From Brachybacterium sp. SGAir0954 (lineage in GTDB: Bacteria; Actinomycetota; Actinomycetes; Actinomycetales; Dermabacteraceae), in NCBI RefSeq assembly GCF_005490785.1, contig NZ_CP027295.1, positions 3,224,001-3,288,000 on the forward strand: 64,000 bases of DNA. The letters are read 5' to 3'. Shown here piece by piece: positions 28,027 through 36,932 of this stretch (the stretch's first letter is position 1; every line of letters starts with the position of its first letter). Below the pieces are notes generated by a model that ran no database searches, was not told the DNA's origin, and saw only the letters and a list, made by a program, of their open reading frames with translations. A program made the position numbers and the translations under genes.

Positions 28027-28493
28027 ACGGGCGCGGCACGGGTCTCGCGGTGCGGCTGCTGATCGGCGCCGCGACCGCGCTCGTCGTCGTGCTCGTGTGC
28101 TCCCTGTTCGACCTGCAGCTCGCGCTCCCGCTGCCGCTCGCGCTCGGCCTCGCGGCCGGGGCGATCGCCTGGTGGGTGCATGTCGGCGTGGACCATGCCG
28201 ACCAGCTGCACTCCCCGCCGCTGGACCTCGACGTCGACTACGCCCTGCCCCATGCGCAGGACCAGCGGGTGCGGCGGCTCGAGGAGACGATCCACGGCGC
28301 CGGCCCGCGCCGCCGGATGACGACCGGCGCGCTCGTGCGGGAGCTCGAGGGCCTCGCCGCGGCGCGCGGCGTGCACCTGGACCTGCCGCGCCGCAGCGGG
28401 CCCGACGGCCCCGAGGCCGTGCCCGTGGACCGGGCCGCCCTGCACCGCCACCTGAGACAGCTCGCCGCCGCCGACGAGGAGAGGCTCCCATGA
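28023..28493 (+). CDS. Small membrane protein in MoxR operon
   Basis: A 156-residue protein. Two hydrophobic segments near the N-terminus (LLIGAATALVVVLVCSLFDL and LPLPLALGLAAGAIAWWVHV) are followed by a charged soluble region rich in Arg, Asp and His. It starts with GTG overlapping the DUF4129 stop (GTGA, 28023-28026). No family is recognised; the place between DUF4129 and MoxR suggests an accessory part of the same complex. Confidence 0.7.
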   Translation: MNGRGTGLAVRLLIGAATALVVVLVCSLFDLQLALPLPLALGLAAGAIAWWVHVGVDHADQLHSPPLDLDVDYALPHAQDQRVRRLEETIHGAGPRRRMTTGALVRELEGLAAARGVHLDLPRRSGPDGPEAVPVDRAALHRHLRQLAAADEERLP

Positions 28494-29548
28494 CCCACAC
28501 CCCGCAGCACCCCGCCCCCACGGCCGGAGCGAGGACGCCCCCGCCGTCGGACGTACCCGCCGCGAGCCGCGCGGCGGCCCGTGTGCTCGATGCCGTCGAG
28601 GGCGCGGTCGTGGGCAAGCGCACCGCCCTCGAGCTCGTGCTCGCCGGGGTCCTCGCGGGCGGTCACGTGCTGCTCGAGGACCTCCCGGGGCTCGGCAAGA
28701 CCCTCGCCGCGCGCTCCTTCGCGCAGGCGCTCGGGCTGCCCTTCACGCGCGCCCAGTTCACACCGGACCTGCTGCCCGCCGATCTCACCGGCGCCGAGGT
28801 GTTCGACCAGCGCACGGGGGAGTTCGTGTTCCGGCCCGGTCCCGTCTTCACGGGCCTCCTGCTCGCCGACGAGATCAACCGGACCCCGCCGAAGACCCAG
28901 TCCGCGCTGCTCGAGGCGATGCAGGAGCGGCAGGTCTCGGTCGAGGGGACGACCCGCCCGCTGCCCCGCCCCTTCCACGTGCTCGCGACCGCGAACCCCG
29001 TCGAGCACGAGGGCACGTACCCGCTCCCCGAGGCCCAGCTGGACCGCTTCCTGCTGCGGCTCTCCTTCGGCTACCCGACGCCCGAGGAGGAGTGGGACGT
29101 CGTCTCCCGTCGCCTCGTGCGGCGCCAGGAGGAGCAGTCCGTCCCCCAGGTGCTCGACGGCGAGGGCCTGCTCGCCGTGCAGGCCGCCGTGGAGACGGTG
29201 CACGTGGCCGACGCCGTGGGCCGGTACGCGGTCGAGCTGGTGGGCCGCACCCGCGAGCACGCGCACGCCCTCGTGGGCGCCTCGCCCCGCGGCACCCTCG
29301 CGCTCATCACGTGCGCGCGGGCGCTCGCGGTGATCCGCGGCCGCGACTACGTGGTCCCCGAGGACGTCAAGGCCCTCGCCCACCCGGCGCTCGACCACCG
29401 CGTGACCGTCAAGCCCGAGCTGTGGCTGCAGAACGCGACCGGTGCGGGCGTGGTCTCCGCGGTGCTCGAGCAGGTCCCCGTCCCCGCCGCGGAGCAGCCC
29501 TCGGCGACGCCCGGCCCCGTCGGCGAGCAGGCCGGCGGCGCCGGATGA
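28490..29548 (+). CDS. MoxR family AAA+ ATPase
   Basis: A 352-residue MoxR-type ATPase. Walker A is HVLLEDLPGLGKTLAARSF, Walker B is GLLLADEINRTPPKTQSALLEAM, and the sensor/arginine segment AQLDRFLLRLSFGYP follows. The C-terminal lid domain has SPRGTLALITCARALAVIRGRDYVVPEDV. MoxR proteins act as chaperone-like ATPases with VWA or DUF58 partners. The first 35 residues are Pro/Thr-rich. It starts in an ATGA overlap and its stop overlaps the DUF58 gene. Confidence 0.94.
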   Translation: MTHTPQHPAPTAGARTPPPSDVPAASRAAARVLDAVEGAVVGKRTALELVLAGVLAGGHVLLEDLPGLGKTLAARSFAQALGLPFTRAQFTPDLLPADLTGAEVFDQRTGEFVFRPGPVFTGLLLADEINRTPPKTQSALLEAMQERQVSVEGTTRPLPRPFHVLATANPVEHEGTYPLPEAQLDRFLLRLSFGYPTPEEEWDVVSRRLVRRQEEQSVPQVLDGEGLLAVQAAVETVHVADAVGRYAVELVGRTREHAHALVGASPRGTLALITCARALAVIRGRDYVVPEDVKALAHPALDHRVTVKPELWLQNATGAGVVSAVLEQVPVPAAEQPSATPGPVGEQAGGAG

Positions 29549-30879
29549 CCTCCTCCCCCGCTCCCCCGTCGACGACCCGGCGCCTGCGCGACCGGCCGTC
29601 GGCCGCGCTCGTGCGCGCCGGGGCCGTGGGCGGCGGCGGGGCGCTGCTCGCGGTGCTCGTGGGGCGCCCGCTCGTGCTCCTCGTCGTCGTGCCGCTGCTC
29701 GTGTGGGCGTTCGTCGCGTTGCTCCGCCGCGACCCCGAGGGCGTGCCCTCCGCACGGGTCGCGGCGTCGCGGCGGATCGTCGAGGAGGGCTCGAGCGTCG
29801 CGGTGGACGTGCGCACGGGGCCGGGGGTGCTCACCGCGGTGACCGTGCCGCTCACCCGCCACAGCGATCTCACGCCGCCGCACGGCTCCCTCGCGGGGGA
29901 CGGCGCGGTGCGGATCGCGGTGCGCGCCCGGCGCTGGGGCCGGATCGCGGTGGGCCCGCTGCACGTCCTCGCCTCCGATCCCCTCGGCGCCTCGCGCGCG
30001 CAGGTCGAGGTCGCCCCCGTGCGCGTGCAGGTGCTGCCGGACGCCTCGGTGCTCGAGGCTCCCGTCGAGGTGCCCACACCGATCGGCGTGAGCGGGGTGC
30101 ACCTCTCCCGCCGGCGCGGGGACGGCACGGCCCTCGCGGAGGTGCGGGCCTTCCGCCCGGGCGACCGCCTGCATCGCGTGAACTGGCGGGTCACGAGCCG
30201 CACCGGCACCCTGCACACTAATGCGACCTTCACCGAGCAGGACACGGACGTGCTCATCGTGACGGACACGATCGCGGACGTCCTGCCCGCGCCCTGGGCG
30301 GGACCGGACGCGCCCAGCAGCCTCGACGTGACCGTGCGGGCCACGGCCGCCGTGGCCCGCCACTACCTGAGCGCCGGAGACCGGGTGGGCGTGTTCGACG
30401 TGGGCCATCTGCTGGGCCCCGTGCGCCCGGGGACCGGGCCGCGGCAGCTGCGCGTGCTCACCGACGCCCTCTCGCGCGCCGCCCGTGACACGGGTGCCCC
30501 GAAGCCCGCGCGGCGCCTGCGCTCGGTGCGGCCGGGCACGCTCGTGGTGGTCTGCTCCCCGCTGCTCGCCGTGCCCGCGATCGAGCAGATCGGGGTGCTC
30601 GTCGCGCACGGGGCGGACGTCGTCGTCGTGGACACCCTGCCCGCGAGCGTGGGCGACACCTCGGTGCTCCAGGGCCGGCCGCTCGCCGTGGACGGCCGCG
30701 CGAGCGAGCGCTTCTGGGCGGAGGCCTGGGCGCTGCGGCGCCTGCAGCGGGAGGAGACCGTGCGCGAGCTGCGGGAGTCCGGGGTGTCGGTCACGCCCTG
30801 GGAGGGGCCGAGCTCGCTCGCTCCCGTGCTGCTCTCGCTCACCGCCGCCCGCACCGCGCCGCGACGGAGGCGGTCCTGA
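29545..30879 (+). CDS. DUF58 domain membrane protein
   Basis: A 444-residue protein with two N-terminal helices and a large soluble part. The DUF58 core is visible as RAFRPGDRLHRVNWRVTSRTG at about residue 200, followed by a VWA-like fold region starting DTDVLIVTDT. It is the usual partner of the MoxR ATPase encoded just upstream, with which it overlaps by four bases. The C-terminus is strongly basic. Confidence 0.9.
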   Translation: MTSSPAPPSTTRRLRDRPSAALVRAGAVGGGGALLAVLVGRPLVLLVVVPLLVWAFVALLRRDPEGVPSARVAASRRIVEEGSSVAVDVRTGPGVLTAVTVPLTRHSDLTPPHGSLAGDGAVRIAVRARRWGRIAVGPLHVLASDPLGASRAQVEVAPVRVQVLPDASVLEAPVEVPTPIGVSGVHLSRRRGDGTALAEVRAFRPGDRLHRVNWRVTSRTGTLHTNATFTEQDTDVLIVTDTIADVLPAPWAGPDAPSSLDVTVRATAAVARHYLSAGDRVGVFDVGHLLGPVRPGTGPRQLRVLTDALSRAARDTGAPKPARRLRSVRPGTLVVVCSPLLAVPAIEQIGVLVAHGADVVVVDTLPASVGDTSVLQGRPLAVDGRASERFWAEAWALRRLQREETVRELRESGVSVTPWEGPSSLAPVLLSLTAARTAPRRRRS

Positions 30880-31433
30880 TGCGGTGGATCCAGCGGTTCG
30901 TCGACCCGCTCGCCCGGGGACTGCTCCTGCTGCGCACGGTGAGCCCCGAGCAGGCGGGGCTGCGCCTGCTCGGCCTCGCCGCGACGGTGGCCGCGCTGCT
31001 GCTCACGATGCCCGGTGGCCTGTTCTCGGGGCTCGGCCCGGCGCTGCTGTCCCTCGCCGCGATCGCGGGGCTGATCGCCTCGACCCTCGCCCCGGACTCC
31101 GACCTCGGACTGCTCGCCCCCGCCGCCGTGGTGCTCGCGCTGGTGCCGCAGGCGGAGCTGACCGTGGGCCGGGCCGTGCTCGTGGCGCTGTGCCTGCTCG
31201 CGGCGCACTGCGCGTGGGCGCTCGCGGCGACGATCCCGCTGCACAGCCGCCTCACCCGCGCCGCGTGGGCGCTCACGGGGCGTGCGCACCTGGTGGTCCT
31301 CGTGGCCTCCGCGGCGGGGGCCCTCCTCGTGCTGCTCGTCTCCCGGGTGGACCTCGGCCCCTGGATGCTGGTCCCCGCGGTGCTCGCGCTCGCCGCACTC
31401 ACGGTCGTGGTGCTCCCCCGCCGGGAGCGCTGA
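30879..31433 (+). CDS. Polytopic membrane protein, last gene of MoxR operon
   Basis: A 184-residue protein made almost entirely of hydrophobic segments, about five to six helices, with a short basic end (LPRRER). Its ATG overlaps the DUF58 stop by one base (TGATG). No domain is recognised. A transglutaminase-like gene, often found in MoxR operons, is absent; this gene occupies the end of the unit. Confidence 0.75.
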   Translation: MRWIQRFVDPLARGLLLLRTVSPEQAGLRLLGLAATVAALLLTMPGGLFSGLGPALLSLAAIAGLIASTLAPDSDLGLLAPAAVVLALVPQAELTVGRAVLVALCLLAAHCAWALAATIPLHSRLTRAAWALTGRAHLVVLVASAAGALLVLLVSRVDLGPWMLVPAVLALAALTVVVLPRRER

Positions 31434-31531
31434 GGCGGGTCCCGTCGGCCCCACGGCCCTCCCGGTACGCCCTGGGCGGATCCCCGTGTTCCGTGCGCGA
31501 CCTCCGCTTCCACCGCCGTGCGCGGGAGGTC

Positions 31532-31537
31532 TAGCGT
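31532..31537 (+). promoter_or_regulatory. -10 box for msrA
   Basis: TAGCGT, seven bases before the ATG at 31545. A GGGAGGT eight bases further upstream could alternatively serve a GTG start at 31536. Confidence 0.4.
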
Positions 31538-31544
31538 GGTCGGC

Positions 31545-32240
31545 ATGTGGCAGATGATGGACCTCCTGTACGGGCACAAGAAGCAGATGATCTCGCGCGA
31601 GGAGGCCCTCCCGGGGCGTCCCGGCTACGCCTATCCCCTGGTGCGCGAGCACGCGGTGCTCGGCACGGACATGCTCGGCCCCGACGCGCCGACGGACCCG
31701 GCCCCCTGGCCGGCGGGCTCCGAGGAGATCGTCCTCGCGGGCGGCTGCTTCTGGGGCGTGGAGCGCATCGCCTGGGAGGTGCCGGGCGTCCACACGACCT
31801 CCGCCGGCTATGCGGGCGGCTTCACCGCGCATCCCACCTACGAGGAGGTGTTCTCCGCACGGACGGGTCACGCCGAGGCCGTGCGGGTGGTCTACACGGG
31901 CGGCGAGGAGACCCTCCGCGCCCTGCTCACCGCCTTCTGGGAGCAGCACGACCCGACGACGGCGAACCGTCAGGGCAACGACGTGGGCACCGAGTACCGC
32001 AGCGCCGTCTACTGGACCTCCGAGGCCCAGGGCCGCGTGGTGCGGGACAGCGCCGAGCGCTACCAGCGCGATCTGGACGCGGCGGGCCGTGGCGCGATCA
32101 CGACAGAGCTCGCCCCGCTCGCGGAGGCCGGCGACGGCCGCTACTACACGGCGGAGCCCGAGCACCAGCAGTACCTCGCGAAGAACCCCGGCGGGTACTG
32201 CAACCACGGGTTCAACGGCGTGGCCTGCTCGATCGGCTGA
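31545..32240 (+). CDS. msrA: Peptide-methionine (S)-S-oxide reductase MsrA
   Basis: A 231-residue MsrA that repairs oxidised methionine. The catalytic motif GGCFWG has its Cys at about residue 68. VPGVHTTSAGYAGG, the AFWEQHDPTTANRQGNDVGTEYRS block and the final GGYCNHGFNGVACSIG with two candidate resolving cysteines are all present. It belongs to the longer MsrA type with a 60-residue N-terminal extension. Start 31545 fits a leaderless mRNA; a GTG at 31536 is an alternative. Confidence 0.95.
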   Translation: MWQMMDLLYGHKKQMISREEALPGRPGYAYPLVREHAVLGTDMLGPDAPTDPAPWPAGSEEIVLAGGCFWGVERIAWEVPGVHTTSAGYAGGFTAHPTYEEVFSARTGHAEAVRVVYTGGEETLRALLTAFWEQHDPTTANRQGNDVGTEYRSAVYWTSEAQGRVVRDSAERYQRDLDAAGRGAITTELAPLAEAGDGRYYTAEPEHQQYLAKNPGGYCNHGFNGVACSIG

Positions 32241-32284
32241 GCCCGCGGCGCGGGCCCGACCCGGATCCGTGCCGGATGCACGAC

Positions 32285-32313
32285 GGGCGGCGACCCCGAG
32301 GGGATCGCCGCCC
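32285..32313. terminator. Bidirectional stem-loop between msrA and the protease gene
   Basis: GGGCGGCGA pairs with TCGCCGCCC, with an inner CCCC/GGGG and a one-base bulge. It lies in the 100-base gap between two convergent genes. Confidence 0.65.
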
Positions 32314-32340
32314 GATCGTCATCGGTGCGCGCTCAGCGCG

Positions 32341-35067
32341 TCAGTGCGCCCCGGGCTTGCCGGGCGTCGGGTTCGCGATGGTGAACCGGGGGGACGTGTA
32401 GGTCTCCCAGTCCGAGGGGTCCGAGGCGTCGCCGAGCGGCTTGAGCACCCGCAGCTCGAGCAGGTAGTCGCCGTTCTTGACCGACTTGGACTTCTCGTTC
32501 TTCAGCGCGTAGCTGCCGTCCCAGGCCCAGACCTCGGGGGACGCGGTGCGACCGAGGTGGTCCTCCGCGGCGACGTGGCCGACGGACGGGTTCACGATCT
32601 TCAGCTTCCCGTTCTTCTTCACCTCGTAGGCACGGACCTCGAAGCGCTCCGCCGGGTAGGCGAGGGAGTACGCGAGGTAGGGGACATCGCCGTCCTGCAT
32701 CGTGTACGTGTGGCCGCCGTCGGGATCGAGGTTCACGCTGCCCTCGCCGTCGGAGACGCCGAGCGCAGGCAGGCCGGCGCCGGCGTCGTCGAGCACGGTG
32801 AGCGCCTGGTAGTCGCCGGAGAGACCCGCGAAGGGGACCACGAGGTCCTCGTCGGTGCCGGTCAGCGTCACCCAGCCGCCGTAGATGATGCCGTCCTCGC
32901 CGAAGTCCTCGCCGAGGGTCACCTCGACGTCGGCGCTGCCGTGGGCGGGGACGGTGACGGTGCTCGCGGAGGGCTCCGCGATCCCCTCGGCGGCGTAGAA
33001 CTCCGGGTCCGAGGTCGGGGCGCCGGTGGCGACGCCGTGGCGGACGCCGACGTCGTAGGTGCGGTCCTCGTCGGCGGCGTTCGCGACCGTGATGGTCACG
33101 GTGCGGGGGCCGTCCTCGCCCTCACCGAGGGAGATCGACGGCTCCGCGACACTGGTCGTCGTATGCGCGGCGGAGACGAGGTCGAGCAGGCCCGCGCCCT
33201 GGCGGTGGACGGGCTCGAGGTAGCCCTGGTCCGGGACGAGGGACCAGGTCAGCGGGTCGGCGGTGTTCATCATCGCGGACTTGACCTGCGCCGGGGTGAG
33301 CTCCGGGGACTTCTCGAGCAGCAGCGCGGCGGCGCCCGCGACGTGCGGAGCGGCCATCGAGGTGCCGGACATGGAGCCGTGTCCGCCCTCCTCGAGCGGG
33401 AGCGTGGACCAGATGGAGCCGCCGGGGGCGGCGATGTCGGGCTTGAGCTCCAGCTCCGCGGTCAGGCCGTAGGAGGAGAAGTCGGAGACGAGGCCAGCGG
33501 TCTCGTTCTCGAGCACCGTGGTGCCCTCCTGCCAGGCCCAGGTGACCGGGCCGGCGGCGAGTGCCTCCTGGAGGGCGAGGCCGTCCGCCTGCGAGGCCAT
33601 GACCACGGGGATCGTGAGGGCGGGGTCGCCCTCGACCGTCGGCGAGAGGGAGCCGGGGGCGTTGTTGTGGAGGATCACGGCGTCGTAGCCGGCGGACTCG
33701 CCGGCGAGCGCCTTCTCGCGGAAGCTGCAGGTGCCGCGCGAGACGAGCAGCGCCTGGCCCTCGCCCGTCGCCGCGGGGACGGCGGCGGGGTCGCAGGCGA
33801 GCGCGGCGTCGGTGCCGGCCTCGCCCGCCGCGACGAGCGTGAGCTCACCGGAGGTGGGCGGGGCGACGGCGCCCTCGGCGGCCGCGTAGCCGCGGTCGGC
33901 ACCGGCGGCGGTCGCGAAGGGCGAGCGGCGGTGGGTGCTGTCCACGGAGGCGACGGTGATCGCGTCGGAGGCCACGCCCGGGGCGCCGCTCGAGAAGGTG
34001 CCGGAGGTGCCGGAGTTGCCGGCGGAGATCACGACGGTCGTGCCGGAGGCGACGAGGGAGTCGGCGAGCTGCGCCGTCGGGTAGTCCTGCCAGGTCATGA
34101 ACGAGGCGCCGAGGGACATGTTGACCACGTCGGCGCCGTCGGCCCGAGCCTGCTCCATCGCCGCGAGGATCACGTCGGTGTCGCTCGTGCCGTCGCAGCC
34201 GAAGATCCGGTACGCGAGGAGGTCCGCCTCGGGGGCCACCCCGGTGACCTCGCCGTCGGCGCCGATGATGCCGGCGACGTGCGTGCCGTGGCCGCCGCAG
34301 TCGTCGGGGTACGCATCGGGCTGCGGGGTGCTGCCCGCGGTGGAGGAGTCGTAGTCGTCGCCCACGTAGTCGTAGCCGCCGATCACGCGATCGCCGGGGA
34401 AGTCGGCGGTCTCGTCGTCCGTCCCGGCGCCGCCGAGGTCGGGGTTGTTGTAGTCGATGCCGGAGTCGATGACGGCGACCTTCACGCCGTCGCCGGTGAG
34501 GCCGTCGACCTGCTGGAGCGTGTCCGCCCCGGTCATCGCGTTGCCGTACTCGTCCTCGGGGGCGGCGTCGGCGGGCCGCGGGGCCTCGACGGCGAGCACC
34601 GGGAAGACGGCCTCGACGCCGGGGACCTGGCGGAGGGCGGCGACGTCGGCGTCGTCCATGGAGACCGACATGCCGTTCCAGCCGCCCGTGAAGGAGCGCT
34701 GCACGGTGAAGGGGACCGCGGCGGCCTCCGCCGAGTCCTCGACCTTCTTCTGGGTGGTGCGGTTGGCGCCCGCGCTGCCGCCCTGGAGGGCGGGGTCGCC
34801 GGAGACCTGCACGAGCCAGCGGCCGGGGATCGCCTCGGCGGCGCCGTCGAGGAGGTCGTCCTGGACGGGGACGCCGACGCCGAGCTCGGAGGCGGAGCCG
34901 AGGGGGTCGAGGTCCGCGGGGGCGGCGAGGGCGGCGGGGGCGGTGAGCAGCCCGGCGACGAGGGCGGCCCCGGCGGTCCCGGCGAGGAGCCCGCGGGCCC
35001 GCGGGAGGTGCCGGCGCGGGGCCGACGGCGGCGAGGAAGGAGAGGGCGGCGTGGATCTGACGGACAT
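32341..35067 (-). CDS. Secreted S8 family serine protease (subtilisin-like) with PA domain
   Basis: A 908-residue subtilase. A signal peptide ends near residue 50 (LLTAPAALAAPAD). An inhibitor I9-like propeptide follows (PGRWLVQVSG, KKVEDSAEAAAVPFTVQRSF). The triad is D201 (VIDSGIDYNNPDL), H260 (GGHGTHVAG) and S570 (GTSMAAPHVAG). The long gap between His and Ser holds a protease-associated domain with CSFREKALAGESAGYDAVILHN. After residue 620 come Fn3-like beta domains and an uncharacterised tail. No LPXTG anchor or membrane helix is seen, so it is probably released. The start at 35067 has GGAGG upstream. Confidence 0.93.
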   Translation of the reverse strand: MSVRSTPPSPSSPPSAPRRHLPRARGLLAGTAGAALVAGLLTAPAALAAPADLDPLGSASELGVGVPVQDDLLDGAAEAIPGRWLVQVSGDPALQGGSAGANRTTQKKVEDSAEAAAVPFTVQRSFTGGWNGMSVSMDDADVAALRQVPGVEAVFPVLAVEAPRPADAAPEDEYGNAMTGADTLQQVDGLTGDGVKVAVIDSGIDYNNPDLGGAGTDDETADFPGDRVIGGYDYVGDDYDSSTAGSTPQPDAYPDDCGGHGTHVAGIIGADGEVTGVAPEADLLAYRIFGCDGTSDTDVILAAMEQARADGADVVNMSLGASFMTWQDYPTAQLADSLVASGTTVVISAGNSGTSGTFSSGAPGVASDAITVASVDSTHRRSPFATAAGADRGYAAAEGAVAPPTSGELTLVAAGEAGTDAALACDPAAVPAATGEGQALLVSRGTCSFREKALAGESAGYDAVILHNNAPGSLSPTVEGDPALTIPVVMASQADGLALQEALAAGPVTWAWQEGTTVLENETAGLVSDFSSYGLTAELELKPDIAAPGGSIWSTLPLEEGGHGSMSGTSMAAPHVAGAAALLLEKSPELTPAQVKSAMMNTADPLTWSLVPDQGYLEPVHRQGAGLLDLVSAAHTTTSVAEPSISLGEGEDGPRTVTITVANAADEDRTYDVGVRHGVATGAPTSDPEFYAAEGIAEPSASTVTVPAHGSADVEVTLGEDFGEDGIIYGGWVTLTGTDEDLVVPFAGLSGDYQALTVLDDAGAGLPALGVSDGEGSVNLDPDGGHTYTMQDGDVPYLAYSLAYPAERFEVRAYEVKKNGKLKIVNPSVGHVAAEDHLGRTASPEVWAWDGSYALKNEKSKSVKNGDYLLELRVLKPLGDASDPSDWETYTSPRFTIANPTPGKPGAH

Positions 35068-35233
35068 CGAGGAGGACCTCCGGGGTGGGGACGGGCGGTG
35101 CGCCGCGCTCGCGCGCCTCCGGGACCGTTCCCGGGGCGCACCGCTGGCGGCATTCGACCATGTGCGCCGCGTCACGGGGCCGGAATCGCCCCGGAGACGC
35201 AAACCGTTATTCGGCCGTGACCGGGACGACACG

Positions 35234-35254
35234 GTGACGTTCCGATCACGTCAC
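35234..35254. promoter_or_regulatory. Perfect inverted repeat, candidate operator
   Basis: GTGACGT, seven bases, ACGTCAC, in the spacer between the protease and the AspT-like transporter. Further GTGAC/GTCAC half-sites lie at 35171-35175, 35217-35221 and 35270-35274. The protein that would bind is unknown. Confidence 0.5.
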
Positions 35255-35287
35255 GCTCTGACCTGCGGAGTCACGGTCCCCGCGTTC

Positions 35288-35293
35288 TAGGCT
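35288..35293 (+). promoter_or_regulatory. -10 box for leaderless AspT-like transporter gene
   Basis: TAGGCT, six bases before the ATG at 35300. Confidence 0.5.
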
Positions 35294-35299
35294 CGTCGC

Positions 35300-36889
35300 A
35301 TGCTGGACTTCCTCGCCGCCTCCCCGCTGCTCGTCCTGCTCCTCGTCATGGCGGCGGGCTCGGCCCTCGGATCGGTGCGGCTGGGGCCTGTGCGCTTCGG
35401 TGCGGCGGGCGCGCTGTTCGTGGGGCTCGCCGTGGGCGCGCTCGATCCGCGCCTGGGCGAGGGGCTCGCACTGCTGCAGGCGCTCGGCCTCGCCCTGTTC
35501 GTCTACACGACGGGCCTCGCCGCGGGCGCGACCGTCTTCCGGGACCTGCGCACCCAGACCCGGCTCGTGCTCGGGGCGACCGTGCTGCTCGTGCTCGTGG
35601 GCGCCGCGAGCCTCGGTGCGGCGCGGCTGCTGGGACTGGACACGGGCGCGATCGGCGGCATGTTCGCCGGCATGACCACCGCCTCCCCCGCGCTCGACAC
35701 GGCGACCGCGGCGACCGGCGGCTCCCCGCAGCCGGCGATCGGCTTCGCGATCGGGTACCCCGTCGGCGTCGTCGTCTCCCTGCTCGTGCTCTCCGCCGTC
35801 GCGCACCGTCCGCTGCGGGGGCACCGGGACCCGGCGCCGTCCTCCGCGGCGGGCCTGCTCACCGTGACCGTCGAGGTCGAGCGGGCGATGACGGTGCGGG
35901 AGATCCCCGGCATCGCCGCGACGACGGGCCTCGCGGGAGGCCAGGTGCGCATGTCCTACCTGCTGCGCGGCGGCGCCGTGCGCGTCGCCCGGCCGGAGGA
36001 CTCGCTCGAGGTGGGCGACCGCCTGCTGCTCGTCGGCGTGCCGGAGGCCGTGCGGCTCGCCGCGGAGGCCCTGGGGCACGTGGTCCCCGAGCACCTCGCG
36101 GACGACCGCTCCGTCGTCGACTACCGCCGCTGGGTGGTCTCCGACCCGCAGATCGCCGGGCGCACCGTCGCCCAGCTGCGGATCCCCTCGCGGTTCGGCG
36201 GGATCATCACCCGGGTGCGCCGCGGGGACCGGGACCTGCTCGCCGTGCCGGACATGCCGCTGCACCTCGGCGACCGGGTGCGGGTGGTCGTGCCGCGCGA
36301 GCGGATGGGCGAGATCTCCGCCCTGTTCGGGGACAGCGAGCAGCGCATCACCGAGGTGGACTGGACGAGCGCGGGCCTCGGCATCGCCCTCGGCGTGCTC
36401 GCGGGGCTCGTCGCGGTCCCGCTCGGCGGCGGGGCCTCCGTCGCGCTCGGCGCGGCCGCCGGTCCGCTCGTCGTGGGCCTCGTGCTGGGCCGGATCGAGC
36501 GGACGGGCCGGCTCGTGTGGACGATGCCGAGCGCCGCGAACCTCACGATCCGGCAGCTGGGGCTCGTGCTCTTCCTCGCCTGCGTGGGCCTCGCGAGCGG
36601 CCACTCCTTCGCGGCGACCGCCTTCAGCCTCACGGGCCTGCAGATCGCCCTGCTCGCCGCGGTGCTCACGGCCGCGTCGGTGCTCGCCCTGCGGGAGCTG
36701 GGCCGGCGGCTCGGCATGTCCACTCCGCGCACGCTCGGCGCGATGGCCGGCTTCGTGGGCCAGCCGGTGCTGCTGGGCCACGTCCAGTCGCTCACGGACG
36801 ACGAGCGCGCGGAGACCGGCTACTCCGCCCTCTTCGCCGTCGGCATGGTCGTGAAGATCCTGGTGGTGCAGGCGATCGTGCTCCTGTGA
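35300..36889 (+). CDS. AspT/YidE/YbjL family transporter with two RCK_C domains
   Basis: A 529-residue membrane protein of the aspartate:alanine exchanger family. Two blocks of about five helices (residues 1-170 and 350-529) flank two TrkA-C/RCK_C regulatory domains: VEVERAMTVREIPG...LEVGDRLLLVG and VVSDPQIAGRTVAQL...LGDRVRVVVP. Family motifs GAIGGMFAGMTTASPAL and GAMAGFVGQPVLLGH are present. Most members have unknown substrates; AspT itself exchanges aspartate and alanine. It has no Shine-Dalgarno site. Confidence 0.9.
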   Translation: MLDFLAASPLLVLLLVMAAGSALGSVRLGPVRFGAAGALFVGLAVGALDPRLGEGLALLQALGLALFVYTTGLAAGATVFRDLRTQTRLVLGATVLLVLVGAASLGAARLLGLDTGAIGGMFAGMTTASPALDTATAATGGSPQPAIGFAIGYPVGVVVSLLVLSAVAHRPLRGHRDPAPSSAAGLLTVTVEVERAMTVREIPGIAATTGLAGGQVRMSYLLRGGAVRVARPEDSLEVGDRLLLVGVPEAVRLAAEALGHVVPEHLADDRSVVDYRRWVVSDPQIAGRTVAQLRIPSRFGGIITRVRRGDRDLLAVPDMPLHLGDRVRVVVPRERMGEISALFGDSEQRITEVDWTSAGLGIALGVLAGLVAVPLGGGASVALGAAAGPLVVGLVLGRIERTGRLVWTMPSAANLTIRQLGLVLFLACVGLASGHSFAATAFSLTGLQIALLAAVLTAASVLALRELGRRLGMSTPRTLGAMAGFVGQPVLLGHVQSLTDDERAETGYSALFAVGMVVKILVVQAIVLL

Positions 36890-36920
36890 GCCGGCCCGGG
36901 GCCCGCCGTCCCGCTCCCGC

Positions 36921-36926
36921 TACGCT
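36921..36926 (+). promoter_or_regulatory. -10 box for leaderless DUF2079 gene
   Basis: TACGCT, six bases before the GTG at 36933. Confidence 0.5.
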
Positions 36927-36932
36927 CGTGCC

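Noticed and set aside
31810-35220. 1136-codon plus-strand frame
   Set aside because: Antisense to the subtilisin gene, which has a full catalytic triad and signal peptide; the frame is a shadow.
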